Positions 18,326 to 27,785 are shown, counted from the first letter of the stretch. The stretch is DNA of 64,000 nucleotides from SHZI01 sp963698405 (GCA_963698405.1 CAVOQT010000017.1:124001-188000); one strand, 5' to 3'. A program made the numbers and translations. Notes: generated by a model from the letters alone, not told the origin.

Positions 18326-19621
18326 TCAGAGATGACTGACGAGGTCGGCAAGGCTGGCATCGATCGTTGCGAATCGTGACGGCAGTGCCAATAGTGCCGC
18401 CAGCTCAACCGGCGGCGTGATATCGCAACCAAGCAAGGGCTCTACGATGGTGTCGAATTTCGCCGCGTGAGCCGTGGCAACCACAGCCCAGTGGCGCTGC
18501 CTGCGCTCAGCATCGGGTAGTCCGCGATAAACGTGCAGGCCCGTAGCCGTATGCGGGCACCAGGCGAGACCATGTCGGCTGAATTCATCACGCAGGCTGC
18601 TACGGATTTCCGCATCCGATACCGCCATTGCACTGACTTCTTCTCGCAAGGCGCTGATATCGCCACACAGCTGACGCAGTCTTTCCATGTTGCTGGGATT
18701 GCCCACATCCATCGCCGAGGCCAGCGTCGGCAGACTGGGCCTGGGCAGCCATTGCCCGGTCGCCAGATAATCCTCAATCGAGGTATTGGCATTGGTAGCC
18801 AGCACGATGCGATCGATGGGCAGACCGAGGCGCTTTGCCCAGACGCAGGCAAAGCCATTACCGAGGTTGCCGGTCGGAATCACAAAACTCAGCGGCTGAC
18901 CAGTATGCCGCCAGTGCTCCAGACTGGCCTTTGCGTAGTAAGCAGCCTGCGGCAACAGACGACCGACATTGATGCTGTTAGCCGAGCAGAGACGGTGTGC
19001 CGCAGCCAGTTGCTGGTCGGCGAAGGCTTCCTTGACCAGCCGCTGGCAATCGTCGAATTCACCGCGCACTGCCAGAGAGATCACATTGTCGCCCCAGCAG
19101 GTGAGCTGATGCTGCTGGCGCGGTGACACGCGGCCCAGTGGAAACAGCACGATCACACGCATGCCTGGCCGCCGGTGATAGGCAGAAGCCACTGCCCCGC
19201 CGGTATCGCCAGAGGTCGCTACCATGATCGTTACGGGTGGCTTGGCAAAGCGCCCGTCATTGATGACGCGTTCCATGCTCGCCGCAAGGAATCGCGCGCC
19301 GACATCCTTGAATGCGGCAGTCGGTCCGTGAAAGAGCTCCAGAACCGAAAGCTGGCCGGCCTCAAGCTCGCGCAGTGGCACCGGAAAGTCCAGTGCCTGT
19401 CGGCAGATATCGCCCAGTTGACCGGCCAGCGTTGAACCGGCAAAGAATGGGGTCAGCAGACGTTCCGCGATATCGGGCAAGGTATCGCATCCGGAGAAAT
19501 CCGAGGCCTGCATAGACGGCAGCTTCACGGGTATATACAGCCCGCCATCAGCTGCAGTACCACTCATGATTGCCTGCTCAAGAGCAACCGGTTCCCCGCC
19601 ACGTGTGCTGACGTACTGCAT
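18326..19621 (-). CDS. thrC: Threonine synthase
   Basis: A PLP enzyme converting O-phosphohomoserine to threonine. The 431-residue protein has the Lys-containing cofactor site FHGPTAAFKDVGARF at about residues 94-108, the TSGDTGGAVASA phosphate/PLP loop, and PTGNLGNGFA. It begins 8 bp after the thrA stop, so translation is probably coupled. Homoserine kinase (thrB), which makes its substrate and usually lies between the two genes, is missing here and must be encoded elsewhere. Confidence 0.97.
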   Translation of the reverse strand: MQYVSTRGGEPVALEQAIMSGTAADGGLYIPVKLPSMQASDFSGCDTLPDIAERLLTPFFAGSTLAGQLGDICRQALDFPVPLRELEAGQLSVLELFHGPTAAFKDVGARFLAASMERVINDGRFAKPPVTIMVATSGDTGGAVASAYHRRPGMRVIVLFPLGRVSPRQQHQLTCWGDNVISLAVRGEFDDCQRLVKEAFADQQLAAAHRLCSANSINVGRLLPQAAYYAKASLEHWRHTGQPLSFVIPTGNLGNGFACVWAKRLGLPIDRIVLATNANTSIEDYLATGQWLPRPSLPTLASAMDVGNPSNMERLRQLCGDISALREEVSAMAVSDAEIRSSLRDEFSRHGLAWCPHTATGLHVYRGLPDAERRQRHWAVVATAHAAKFDTIVEPLLGCDITPPVELAALLALPSRFATIDASLADLVSHL

Positions 19622-19629
19622 GACGGAGC

Positions 19630-22125
19630 TCAGAGCGCAGTGCCGAGATAAGTGGCGAGCCGCAACAGGTCGGCAAAGACACCGGCTGCGGTGACCGCAC
19701 GGCCGGCACCAGGCCCCTGCACCACCAGCGGGTTTTCGCTGTATCGGGCCGAGGCGAAGCGGACGATGTTGTCGGTCAGGTTGATATTGGCGAAAGGATG
19801 CGAGCGCGGCAGGCTTTCCAGCTGTACCGTCGCCGTACCACGCTGGCGGTCCAGGCGCCCCACATAACGCAACACCTGCTCCGCCGCATTTGCTTTCTGC
19901 CAGCGTCCGCTCATGGCTCCGTCGTGCGCTGACAGGCCGCGCAGGAATTCATCGGCATCGCCGGAATCAAGTCCGGCCGGCACCAGGCTTTCAATATGCA
20001 CGTCCTTCAGTTCGAGACGCATACCCATCTCGCGACCGAGGATGATCAGCTTGCGTGCGACATCGAGGCCCGACAGGTCATCGCGCGGATCAGGTTCGGT
20101 ATAGCCGGCATCGCGTGCTTCGCGCACGATGGTCGAGAACGGTTTGCTGCCATCGAAGACATTGAACAGATAGGCCAGCGTGCCGGAAAAAATACCATCG
20201 ATGCTGCGGATCTCATCGCCGGTTTCACGCAGATCACGTACGGTACCGATGATCGGCAGTGCTGCGCCCACGGTGGTCTCATAGAGAAAACGCGTGTTGT
20301 GCCGCCGTCGGACTTCATGCAGTTCGTCATAGCTGGCCAGTGAACCACTGGCGGCTTTCTTGTTGGGTGTCACCACGTGTACACCGGTACCCAGCCAGCT
20401 CACGTAACGCGATGCGACATCCTCGCTGGCAGAGCAATCCACCACGACCGCATGTGGCAGATGTTCCGCATGTACATGCCGGGTAAACCGGTCCCAGTCC
20501 AGCGGTTCTGACTTCTTTGCGAAAATATCCTGCCAGTCAGCCAGATCAATCCGGCTATCTGAAAGCAGCATGCGGCTGGAGCTGGCAATCGCCCGCACCC
20601 GCAAATCCAGATTGAACTGTGACTTGAGCCGCGGCAACTCGGCGGCCATCTGGTCGAGCAGCACCCGACCGACATTGCCCGGGCCTACGATACCGATCGA
20701 AACCGTCTCGGCAGACAGATAGAAGCCCGAATGCACCGCACGCAGCGCCCGAGTGGAATCGGCACGGGCCACCACTGCCGATATGTTGCGCTCCGAAGAA
20801 CCCTGCGCTATCGCCATCACGTTGATACCGGCGCTGCCGAGTGTGCTGAGGAATCGCCCTGCTACACCAGGCATACCGGCCATACCATCCCCCACCACGG
20901 CAATGATGCTGCACGGGTTCTTGATGGATACGCTCTGGATCAGTCCCTGATCAAGTTCGACGGCAAAAGCACGGCGCACCACTTTTTCCGCCTGCGCCAC
21001 CATGCGACTTGGAATACCGATGCAGATCGAGTGCTCGGAACTGGCCTGTGAAATCAGGATTACGGAAATGGACGCCTCGCGCAGCACGCCGAACAGGCGA
21101 TTGGCAGTACCGGGTACGCCGATCATGCCTGCACCCTCGATATTCACGAGTGCGACATCGTCTACCGAGGTAATGCCCTTGATGGGCTGCTGCAAACCAG
21201 TCGTGGGCCCGATCAGCGAACCGGTTGCAGCCGTATTGAAGGTATTCCGGATCCAGATCGGGATTGCACGCTGTACCGCCGGCGCCATGGTCTGGGGATG
21301 AATGACCTTGGCGCCGAAGTAGGCCAGTTCCATCGCCTCGTTATAAGACAGGGAGCTGATGATCGTTGCTTCCGGAACCCGGTTTGGATCAGCACTCATC
21401 ACGCCATCCACATCGGTCCAGATGGTGATCTTTTCCGCATCCACGAGTGCGCCGACGATCGATGCGGAAAAATCGCTGCCGTTCCGGCCCAGCGTGCAGA
21501 ACAGGCCATTCTGTTCCGAAGCAATGAAACCGGTAATGACTGCAATACCCCGTGCGTCCTCGCCGAAGTGTCGACGTGCCCGGGACCGCGACTCCTCCCA
21601 CTGTACTGCCGGCCCCATTTCGCCGCGCTCGATCACGATCAGGTCGCGCGCATCCACCCACTTGATCGGCCGGTTGCCTGCCTCCGCCTGTGCGCGTTCC
21701 GTCAGATAGGCGGCGAGTAACCGCGACGACCACAGCTCGCCATAACCCGCAACCAGATCCCGGCTGCGTTCGCCAGCCTGGCGGACCAGAGAAATCGAGT
21801 GCAACAGACCGCGCAAATCGGCCATGTCGGTGTCGAAAACACCGAGCAGCTCATCGGCACGGGCCTTCTGCCGGAGCAATGCAGCCACGGTCGTTCGGTA
21901 ACGACTGGACAGCGCCTCCTGGCGACTCGCAAGATCCGGAGCTGACTGTTCGGCCGCCGCTACCAGGCCGAGCAGCGCGTCAGTCGTCTTGGCCATCGCA
22001 GAAACAACCACAGCCTGCCGTTCTGCCGGTTCGGCGAGCAGAATATCGGCAACCTGGCGAAAGCAATCCGCATCACCAAGACTGGTACCGCCAAATTTGT
22101 GAACCTGCCAACCCGGCTGCGCCAT
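19630..22125 (-). CDS. thrA: Bifunctional aspartate kinase/homoserine dehydrogenase
   Basis: The fused enzyme carries out the first and third steps from aspartate to threonine and methionine. The 831-residue protein (E. coli ThrA 820) starts with the kinase motif KFGGTSLGDADC, has the aspartokinase catalytic segment FSASIVGALVDAEKITIWTDVDGV, a pair of ACT regulatory domains (about 310-460) and the NAD(P)-binding homoserine dehydrogenase part starting IGIVGPGNVGR. The ATG at 22125 has AGGA 8 bp upstream; a TTG at 22143 is also open. No threonine/isoleucine-rich leader peptide is visible upstream. Confidence 0.97.
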   Translation of the reverse strand: MAQPGWQVHKFGGTSLGDADCFRQVADILLAEPAERQAVVVSAMAKTTDALLGLVAAAEQSAPDLASRQEALSSRYRTTVAALLRQKARADELLGVFDTDMADLRGLLHSISLVRQAGERSRDLVAGYGELWSSRLLAAYLTERAQAEAGNRPIKWVDARDLIVIERGEMGPAVQWEESRSRARRHFGEDARGIAVITGFIASEQNGLFCTLGRNGSDFSASIVGALVDAEKITIWTDVDGVMSADPNRVPEATIISSLSYNEAMELAYFGAKVIHPQTMAPAVQRAIPIWIRNTFNTAATGSLIGPTTGLQQPIKGITSVDDVALVNIEGAGMIGVPGTANRLFGVLREASISVILISQASSEHSICIGIPSRMVAQAEKVVRRAFAVELDQGLIQSVSIKNPCSIIAVVGDGMAGMPGVAGRFLSTLGSAGINVMAIAQGSSERNISAVVARADSTRALRAVHSGFYLSAETVSIGIVGPGNVGRVLLDQMAAELPRLKSQFNLDLRVRAIASSSRMLLSDSRIDLADWQDIFAKKSEPLDWDRFTRHVHAEHLPHAVVVDCSASEDVASRYVSWLGTGVHVVTPNKKAASGSLASYDELHEVRRRHNTRFLYETTVGAALPIIGTVRDLRETGDEIRSIDGIFSGTLAYLFNVFDGSKPFSTIVREARDAGYTEPDPRDDLSGLDVARKLIILGREMGMRLELKDVHIESLVPAGLDSGDADEFLRGLSAHDGAMSGRWQKANAAEQVLRYVGRLDRQRGTATVQLESLPRSHPFANINLTDNIVRFASARYSENPLVVQGPGAGRAVTAAGVFADLLRLATYLGTAL

Positions 22126-22266
22126 CCGTCTGTTCCTGCTCAAAGGGGAAAAAGTGCCGGTAATAATACCTGTTCCGCCGGTCCCTCACAGCGTCAGGCA
22201 CAGCCTGATCAGTTTGTGGGCTAGAATCTCCCTCATCTCAGGTTTCCGATAGCCACACGTCAAAAT

Positions 22267-23286
22267 ATGGCCAATATTTTCGTTGCCGCTGTGGACTCTC
22301 CGCAGGACCGGACCGACCTCGAACGATCGGTGGCCATGCCCATTGACCGTCAGCACGTGATTCGCAACTTCAGTGACGCAACCTACCCGGAACTCATCGA
22401 TATCGAGCGCAGGGGCCACGGGTTTTATGGCTGGGGTCTGCGTGGCCAGCCGGAAAACATCCAGCACTGGTTCCAGATGGGTGTCGGTGATTTCGTACTG
22501 CTGGTCCAGCGTGAGCATTTCCGGTATTACGCCAAGGTTCTGGGCCGGTACCAGAACGCCAAAGCTGCCAGTCTGATATGGGGTGCAGCTAAACAGGAAC
22601 AGGAACAGGAACAGGAACTGCGCGAGTATCTGTTCTTCCTGTCCGAGCCGGTCGCCCTCAGCTTGCCCTGCAGTGAACTGGTGGATTATCTGCCGGTCGC
22701 ACCAGGCGAGATCAGCCGGATATCGGCCGGCGTCATGGACCGTATCGAGGCTGATTTCGGCGGGGTCGAGCGTTTCGTACGCCGACGGCTGCTGAATACC
22801 TCGGTTGGTGGGCCGATCCTCGACATGAGCGGAATGATCCGCTTGTCGGAACGCGATATGGCCAAACTCCAACTGCTTGAACCGCAGAACAGCAAGGAAG
22901 GGCGTCAGGCGGTTGTGGACACCATCATCAAGCGCCGTGGCCCTCCCGGCTTCCGTCAGGCACTGCTCGAAGCCTACGAATACCGGTGTGCGATCACGAA
23001 TTTCACCGCAATGGATGCGCTCGAGGCCGCCTACATCGTGCCGTATCGGGGCAAATCCACCCACGATGCCTCGAATGGCCTGCTGCTGCGTGCCGACGTA
23101 CACACCCTGTTTGATCTGGGCAAGATCGCCGTGGACACGAAAACCATGTCGGTAGTCATTTGCGATGACCTGATGGAGACCAGCTACCGGATCCTGGCGG
23201 GCCGTCCCCTGCGCTACCCGCGTGACGAAAGCCAGCGGCCCAGCACAGAAGCACTTGATCTGCACCGCCGCCTGGCGGGGCTCTGA
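22267..23286 (+). CDS. HNH endonuclease-like protein with N-terminal PUA/EVE-like region
   Basis: A 339-residue protein. Residues about 50-130 (FYGWG ... MGVGDFVLLV ... LIWG ... LREYLFFL) look like a small beta-rich reader domain of the PUA/EVE kind, by resemblance only. The C-terminal part is an HNH_2 domain: YRCAITN, AAYIVPY, SNGLLLRADVHTLFDLG. The first histidine of the HNH motif is tyrosine (Y256, codon TAC), while N270 and H279 are kept, so nuclease activity is uncertain. A (CAGGAA)4 repeat encodes EQEQEQEQE at 111-118. It is divergent from thrA. A role in restriction is a guess. Confidence 0.7.
   Translation: MANIFVAAVDSPQDRTDLERSVAMPIDRQHVIRNFSDATYPELIDIERRGHGFYGWGLRGQPENIQHWFQMGVGDFVLLVQREHFRYYAKVLGRYQNAKAASLIWGAAKQEQEQEQELREYLFFLSEPVALSLPCSELVDYLPVAPGEISRISAGVMDRIEADFGGVERFVRRRLLNTSVGGPILDMSGMIRLSERDMAKLQLLEPQNSKEGRQAVVDTIIKRRGPPGFRQALLEAYEYRCAITNFTAMDALEAAYIVPYRGKSTHDASNGLLLRADVHTLFDLGKIAVDTKTMSVVICDDLMETSYRILAGRPLRYPRDESQRPSTEALDLHRRLAGL
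22594..22617 (+). repeat. Hexanucleotide tandem repeat (CAGGAA)x4
   Basis: Four perfect copies of CAGGAA within the HNH gene encode an alternating Gln-Glu linker between the N-terminal region and the rest. Because the unit is a multiple of three, copy-number slippage would change linker length without shifting the frame. Confidence 0.95.
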
Positions 23287-23310
23287 CAGCCCACAGGTAT
23301 ACTCTTCGAT

Positions 23311-24171
23311 ATGTTAATGACTCGCGATGAGTTTCTGGCCTGGCCACGCCGGGCAATCACGCTGCTCGGCATGTCCGGGGTGGGCAAGACCACGCTGGCT
23401 TACAAGCTGCCGATTTCCAGCTGGTTTCACTACTCGGGCGACTACCGGATCGGTACCAAATATCTCGAAGAGCCAATCCTTGATAACATCAAGGCTCAGG
23501 CCATGAAGGTGCCCTTCCTGCGCGACCTCTTGCGCAGTGATTCGATCTATATCTCCAGCAATATCACCGTACACAATCTTGAGCCGATCTCGACCTTTCT
23601 GGGGAAGATCGGTGCAGTCGAACGCGGTGGCCTGCCGCTCGACGAGTTCCAGCGTCGACAGCGCTTGCACCGGGATGCAGAAATTTCCGCAATGAAGGAT
23701 GTTGCAGACTTCATCGGCAAGGCGCATGAGATCTATGGCTATGACCACTTTCTGAATGACGCTGGCGGGAGCATCTGTGAGCTTGATGATGTCGGCATGC
23801 TTGAGGTGCTCGCCAGGCACACCCTGATTCTCTATCTGCGGGCTGGCGAGGACATGGAACAGGAGCTCATTCGTCGTGCAGTAGAGCGGCCCAAGCCGCT
23901 TTACTACCGTGAAGATTTTCTGAGCGCACAGCTGGCGGCTTATCTGACTGAAACCGATTGCGGTTCAACGGAAGAAATTGACCCGGACAAGTTTGTTACC
24001 TGGATCTTCCCGCGCCTCGTACAGCATAGACGCCCGCGCTATGCGGCAATCGCCGGGCAATATGGCTATACCGTCAACGCGCGTGACATCAATACATTGC
24101 GCGATGAAACCGACTTCCTCGAACTGGTTTCTGCTGCAATCAGCCAACGCAACGAAACCCGTAGCGGATAA
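23311..24171 (+). CDS. P-loop NTPase of unknown function
   Basis: The 286-residue soluble protein has a clear Walker A motif LLGMSGVGKTTLA at about residues 18-30, and later a hydrophobic-Asp stretch (LILYLRAGED). The architecture, with an N-terminal P-loop and helical remainder, resembles small nucleotide kinases or ATPases, but no family signature for a substrate is recognised. It starts 24 bp after the HNH gene and precedes a methyltransferase gene by 5 bp, so these three probably form one transcript. A second in-frame ATG lies at 23317. TATACT (23298-23303) is 7 bp before the first ATG. Confidence 0.7.
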   Translation: MLMTRDEFLAWPRRAITLLGMSGVGKTTLAYKLPISSWFHYSGDYRIGTKYLEEPILDNIKAQAMKVPFLRDLLRSDSIYISSNITVHNLEPISTFLGKIGAVERGGLPLDEFQRRQRLHRDAEISAMKDVADFIGKAHEIYGYDHFLNDAGGSICELDDVGMLEVLARHTLILYLRAGEDMEQELIRRAVERPKPLYYREDFLSAQLAAYLTETDCGSTEEIDPDKFVTWIFPRLVQHRRPRYAAIAGQYGYTVNARDINTLRDETDFLELVSAAISQRNETRSG

Positions 24172-24176
24172 AGCAG

Positions 24177-24794
24177 ATGGGCTTCTATACCGATCGCATC
24201 CTGCCCAGGCTGATTTCAGCCGGGATGAGCAACAAGGCCATGACCAAACACCGGCCGCGGATTCCGGCACTCGCCAGTGGCAGAGTTCTGGAAATCGGCG
24301 TGGGTTCCGGGCTGAACATCCCCTACTACAGTAGCCAGGTCACGCATCTGTTTGGGCTGGAGCCCTCCACCGTTCTACAGGCGGAAGCAGCTGAACTGGC
24401 CGCAACTGCCGGAGCCCCATTCCCGGTGGAATTTCTGACCACCGGAGCAGAAAACATTCCGCTGGAGCGGGCCAGCATGGATTGTGTAGTCAGCACCTGG
24501 ACCCTGTGCTCCATCCCCGATCTGGACCGGGCACTCGTTGAGGTTCGCCGGGTACTAAGGCCCGGTGGACAACTGCTGTTTCTGGAGCATGGTCGGGCGC
24601 CAGATGCTGCTGTTGCGCGCTGGCAGGACCGGCTGGCACCGGTGTTCCGTGGCTTGGCCGGCTGCAACCCGAACCGGCAAATCGATGCCTCGATCGAGGC
24701 CGCCGGGTTCCGCTTTATCGACATCGAGCGCAGCTATTTTGAGGGGCCGCGCTTCATCTCCTGGCACTTCGTCGGCAAAGCCACACCAGGCTAA
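24177..24794 (+). CDS. Class I SAM-dependent methyltransferase (UbiE/METTL7-like)
   Basis: A 205-residue methyltransferase with motif I VLEIGVGSGLNIPYY (about residues 37-51), an acidic residue at the end of beta-2 (FGLEPS), and post-motif segments VVSTWTLCSIPDLDRAL and EVRRVLRPGGQLLFLEHG, typical of UbiE-like and METTL7-like enzymes acting on small lipophilic substrates. The acceptor is unknown. It begins 5 bp after the P-loop gene stop, so it is probably cotranscribed, and is followed after 94 bp by the CoA-transferase gene. Confidence 0.88.
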   Translation: MGFYTDRILPRLISAGMSNKAMTKHRPRIPALASGRVLEIGVGSGLNIPYYSSQVTHLFGLEPSTVLQAEAAELAATAGAPFPVEFLTTGAENIPLERASMDCVVSTWTLCSIPDLDRALVEVRRVLRPGGQLLFLEHGRAPDAAVARWQDRLAPVFRGLAGCNPNRQIDASIEAAGFRFIDIERSYFEGPRFISWHFVGKATPG

Positions 24795-24888
24795 CTGTTG
24801 CAGGATGTCCGGTTTTGCAGCGGGCTGCGGAACTGGCAGAATGGCGGCTCCACGGGCTATCCCCGCCCCGATCTCAGTGAGCGATCCA

Positions 24889-26100
24889 ATGATGGACAAC
24901 AAGAAGGGCGACAGGCCCCTCGACGGTTACCGCGTTCTTGAAATGGGCCAGCTGCTGGCCGGCCCTTTTGCCGCCAGCGTGCTTGGATACTTCGGCGCCG
25001 AGGTCATCAAGATTGAGCCACCCGGCAGCGGTGATCCGATTCGCACCTGGCGGGTGATGAAGGATGGCGTATCGCTGTGGTGGCACAGCCTGGGGCGCAA
25101 CAAAAAATCGGTAACGCTGGATCTGCGTACCCCGCGTGGCCGGGAAATCGCTCGCAAGCTGGCCCTGAAGTCAGACATCCTGATCGAGAATTTCCGCCCC
25201 GGCACGCTGGAAAAATGGGGCCTGGGACCGGCTGATCTCTGGAAGGACAATCCCGGTCTCATCTACGGCCGGATTTCCGGTTATGGCCAGGACGGTCCCT
25301 ATGCTTCCAAACCGGGCTTCGCCTCGGTTTGCGAGGGGCTGGGTGGCCTTCGCTACGTCAACGGCTTCCCGGGTGAGGCGCCCGTACGCCCCAATCTGAG
25401 CATCGGCGATACGCTCGGTGGCATTCATTGCGTACTCGGCGTCCTGCTGGCGTGCATCCAGCGCGCAAAAGATCCGCAGCGGCGTGGCCAGGTGATCGAT
25501 GCCTCCCTGTATGAATCTGTCTTCAACCTGATGGAAGGCGTGGTCCCTGAATACTCAGGTGCTGGCGTTGTGCGTGAGCCCTCCGGATCCACGCTCACCG
25601 GCATCGTGCCGACGAATACCTACAAGTGCCAGGATGGCAAGTTCGTCATCATCGGTGGCAACGGTGATTCGATCTACAAACGGCTGATGCAGGCGATCGG
25701 ACGTCCCGATCTCGGCGACGATCCACGCATGGCAGACAATGCTGGCCGTGTCGTGCACGAAAAGGAACTGGATGCAGCCATCGGCGCGTGGACTGCTTCA
25801 CTGACTTCAGTACAGGTGCTTGAGGTACTCGACAAGGCGGTGGTGCCATCCGGTCCGATCTACAGCGTCGTTGATATGCTGAACGATCCGCACTTCAATT
25901 CCCGCGGGCTGTTCGAAGAGGTACAGGTCAACGGCGAAGCGTTGAAAATACCGGCGATGATGCCATTCCTCAGCGCCACGCCGGGTCGCACTGAATGGCC
26001 TGGCCCGGAAATTGGCGCACACAATGACGAGGTGCTCGGTGATCTGCTCGGTTATGGATCCGAAGAACGTCAGGCCCTGTCGCGCGACGGAGTGATCTGA
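24889..26100 (+). CDS. Family III CoA-transferase (CaiB/BaiF type)
   Basis: The 403-residue protein transfers CoA between carboxylic acids. It shows the family N-terminus LDGYRVLEMGQLLAGPFAAS, the GAEVIKIEPPGSGDP segment and FRPGTLEKWGL. The catalytic Asp expected near residue 170 fits SIGDTLGGIH. Two adjacent ATGs (24889 and 24892) are possible starts. The stop is immediately followed by the GTG of the next gene with no spacer, indicating tight coupling. The substrate acid is not predictable; family members act on carnitine, formate/oxalate, succinate and aromatic acids. Confidence 0.92.
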   Translation: MMDNKKGDRPLDGYRVLEMGQLLAGPFAASVLGYFGAEVIKIEPPGSGDPIRTWRVMKDGVSLWWHSLGRNKKSVTLDLRTPRGREIARKLALKSDILIENFRPGTLEKWGLGPADLWKDNPGLIYGRISGYGQDGPYASKPGFASVCEGLGGLRYVNGFPGEAPVRPNLSIGDTLGGIHCVLGVLLACIQRAKDPQRRGQVIDASLYESVFNLMEGVVPEYSGAGVVREPSGSTLTGIVPTNTYKCQDGKFVIIGGNGDSIYKRLMQAIGRPDLGDDPRMADNAGRVVHEKELDAAIGAWTASLTSVQVLEVLDKAVVPSGPIYSVVDMLNDPHFNSRGLFEEVQVNGEALKIPAMMPFLSATPGRTEWPGPEIGAHNDEVLGDLLGYGSEERQALSRDGVI

Positions 26101-26865
26101 GTGTCGTCCGGTAACTTTGGTCTGCGCTTTGTTGATGAACTGGTCACGCAGAGCCTCACCCGACTGGCCTTCAGTGAACGCAACGGGGAGCAGAGCGACG
26201 AACCATTGATGCGACTGAAGTCCATCAGCCAACCGGATATGGATGCCGGCTTCTTGCGTCTGTGGGTTGCTGAACCGGGCAGCCTTGCAGATCGCATGCT
26301 GCACTTCCGTCTGTGTGCCGGCCCGGTCGATACGCAACTGTTTTTTCTGTTCGGACGCGCCGACAGTGTGATGCCGCATTTCCATGCACAGCTTGTACAG
26401 TTCTCACCGGATGCCTGTGTGTTCAATGCGGATTTTCTGCCGCGTCTTGATGCCGTCGATTACCCGGATTACTTCCGTCAGGTATTCGGGCCATTGAACA
26501 TGCCGTACTGGAAAGCCATCAACGATTACCAGAACGTGTGTTCGCATGCACCCGGCAATCCGGCCATCGCTACCTATCTGTCGCACTGGTCGATTGGCAC
26601 GAGCCGCCCTGCTACCGCTACCGAACTCGTGAAAGTCACTCCGAGTATCCACAGTTATCTGGCTCACTGGCTGGAGCTTGCCGGTACGCTCCGCTTTGAG
26701 GGTCCGGATGCGGGCCTCTTGCGTCAACGCGATGCGAAGCATCTGCACTGCTTTCTCGACGAGAGCCTCGACCCGCGCGCATGGAAAGGTGTCTATACCG
26801 TGGTCGGCACTGAAATCGGTCAGCAGATCCGGCAGATCATTGCTCAGCCTCTGCTATTAGACTGA
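26101..26865 (+). CDS. Protein resembling red chlorophyll catabolite reductase/bilin reductase fold
   Basis: The 254-residue protein begins with GTG directly after the CoA-transferase stop. I do not recognise it with certainty. Residues 93-124 read HFHAQLVQFSPD ... DFLPRLD ... YPDYF, a pattern I associate with plant red chlorophyll catabolite reductase and, more distantly, ferredoxin-dependent bilin reductases, where this region lines the tetrapyrrole pocket. There is no signal peptide or membrane helix. No heme oxygenase or phytochrome gene is nearby to supply or use a bilin. It could equally be an unrelated conserved hypothetical protein. Confidence 0.45.
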   Translation: MSSGNFGLRFVDELVTQSLTRLAFSERNGEQSDEPLMRLKSISQPDMDAGFLRLWVAEPGSLADRMLHFRLCAGPVDTQLFFLFGRADSVMPHFHAQLVQFSPDACVFNADFLPRLDAVDYPDYFRQVFGPLNMPYWKAINDYQNVCSHAPGNPAIATYLSHWSIGTSRPATATELVKVTPSIHSYLAHWLELAGTLRFEGPDAGLLRQRDAKHLHCFLDESLDPRAWKGVYTVVGTEIGQQIRQIIAQPLLLD

Positions 26866-26902
26866 CGCGGCAAGTGCACAAAACGCTTAACAGGGCAGTG
26901 AC

Positions 26903-27767
26903 ATGAAAATCGCGATTGTCGGCGCAGCGTACACAGGCCGGGCTGCCGCCCTGCACTTCAGGAACCAGGGGCACTCGGTAAGCGTCAGCACTACGCGCCA
27001 GGAACGGACTGCAGATCTCGCCGAGGTTGCCAATCACATCGTGGTGATGAAAGGCAGCGATTCGGCTGCGATGCAGAACCTCATCAGGGATGCGGATGTC
27101 GTGCTACTGAGCATGGCTGGCGGACTGGGCGTCAAGGACGGCAAGCCATATATGGATCCGGTTGCCTACCGGGACGCCTATGTTGGTACGGCAGACGGGA
27201 CTTATCGCAGCACTTTCAGCCGCACCACGACTCAGGCAGATCATCTTCTGCAGTTCGATGAATGCCTATGGCGATGCCAATGGCGTCAATCCGGTCGACG
27301 AAAATACACCGGCCAATGCAGCCTCCCCCGCAGCCCAGGTATTCATCGAGGCGGAACAAAAACTGGCGGCACTCGAAACCGATACGCTCAAGGTCTGCAA
27401 TTTCCGTACGGGCACGATCTATGGTCCGGGCCGTGAGCACCGCAATGAACTGAAGTATATCGCCGGCAAGCAGATTCCATTTGATGGCCAGTCCGATGCG
27501 ATGCTGATCCACCGGGACGATGTGGTGCGCGCTATCGATTTTGCAATCGACCATCATCTGTCGGGGCTTTATAACCTGTTCAATGACCTGCCCGAAAACA
27601 AGGCGGATTTCTTTGCCCGGGTTGCCGCACGCGAGGGACTTGAGCCGGTAGTCTGGCTAGGTGTTTTCAAAGGACCGCGCGGCGTATCAAACGCCAAGCT
27701 CAAACAGGCGGGATTCAGCTTTGCTGATCCGCTGGGCGATAAAGAGGGCGACAACCTGCTGGCATGA
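26903..27767 (+). pseudogene. NAD-dependent epimerase/dehydratase family gene with a frameshift
   Basis: The first frame starts MKIAIVGAAYTGRAAALHFRNQG, a Rossmann NAD-binding opening, and stays meaningful up to about YVGTADG. The sequence then continues in the +1 frame as LIAALSAAPRLRQIIFCSSMNAYGD and onward through FRTGTIYGPG to the end at 27767. Deleting one G from the GGG at 27197-27199 would restore a single protein of about 287 residues. It is either a recent pseudogene or a sequencing/assembly error. It is an extended SDR by fold, with an IFCSSMNAYG segment at the Ser/Tyr catalytic position. Confidence 0.8.
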
Positions 27768-27785
27768 TCGTGCCGGCAGTCGCGG

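Noticed and set aside
22126..22266. Threonine attenuator leader before thrA
   Set aside because: No short frame rich in Thr/Ile codons or hairpin with a T-run was found.
22594..22617. CRISPR-like repeat
   Set aside because: It is a short in-frame hexanucleotide tandem repeat without spacers.
22186..23265. Long open frame antisense to the HNH gene (359 codons)
   Set aside because: No domain, no ribosome site; it is a shadow of the HNH frame in GC-rich DNA.
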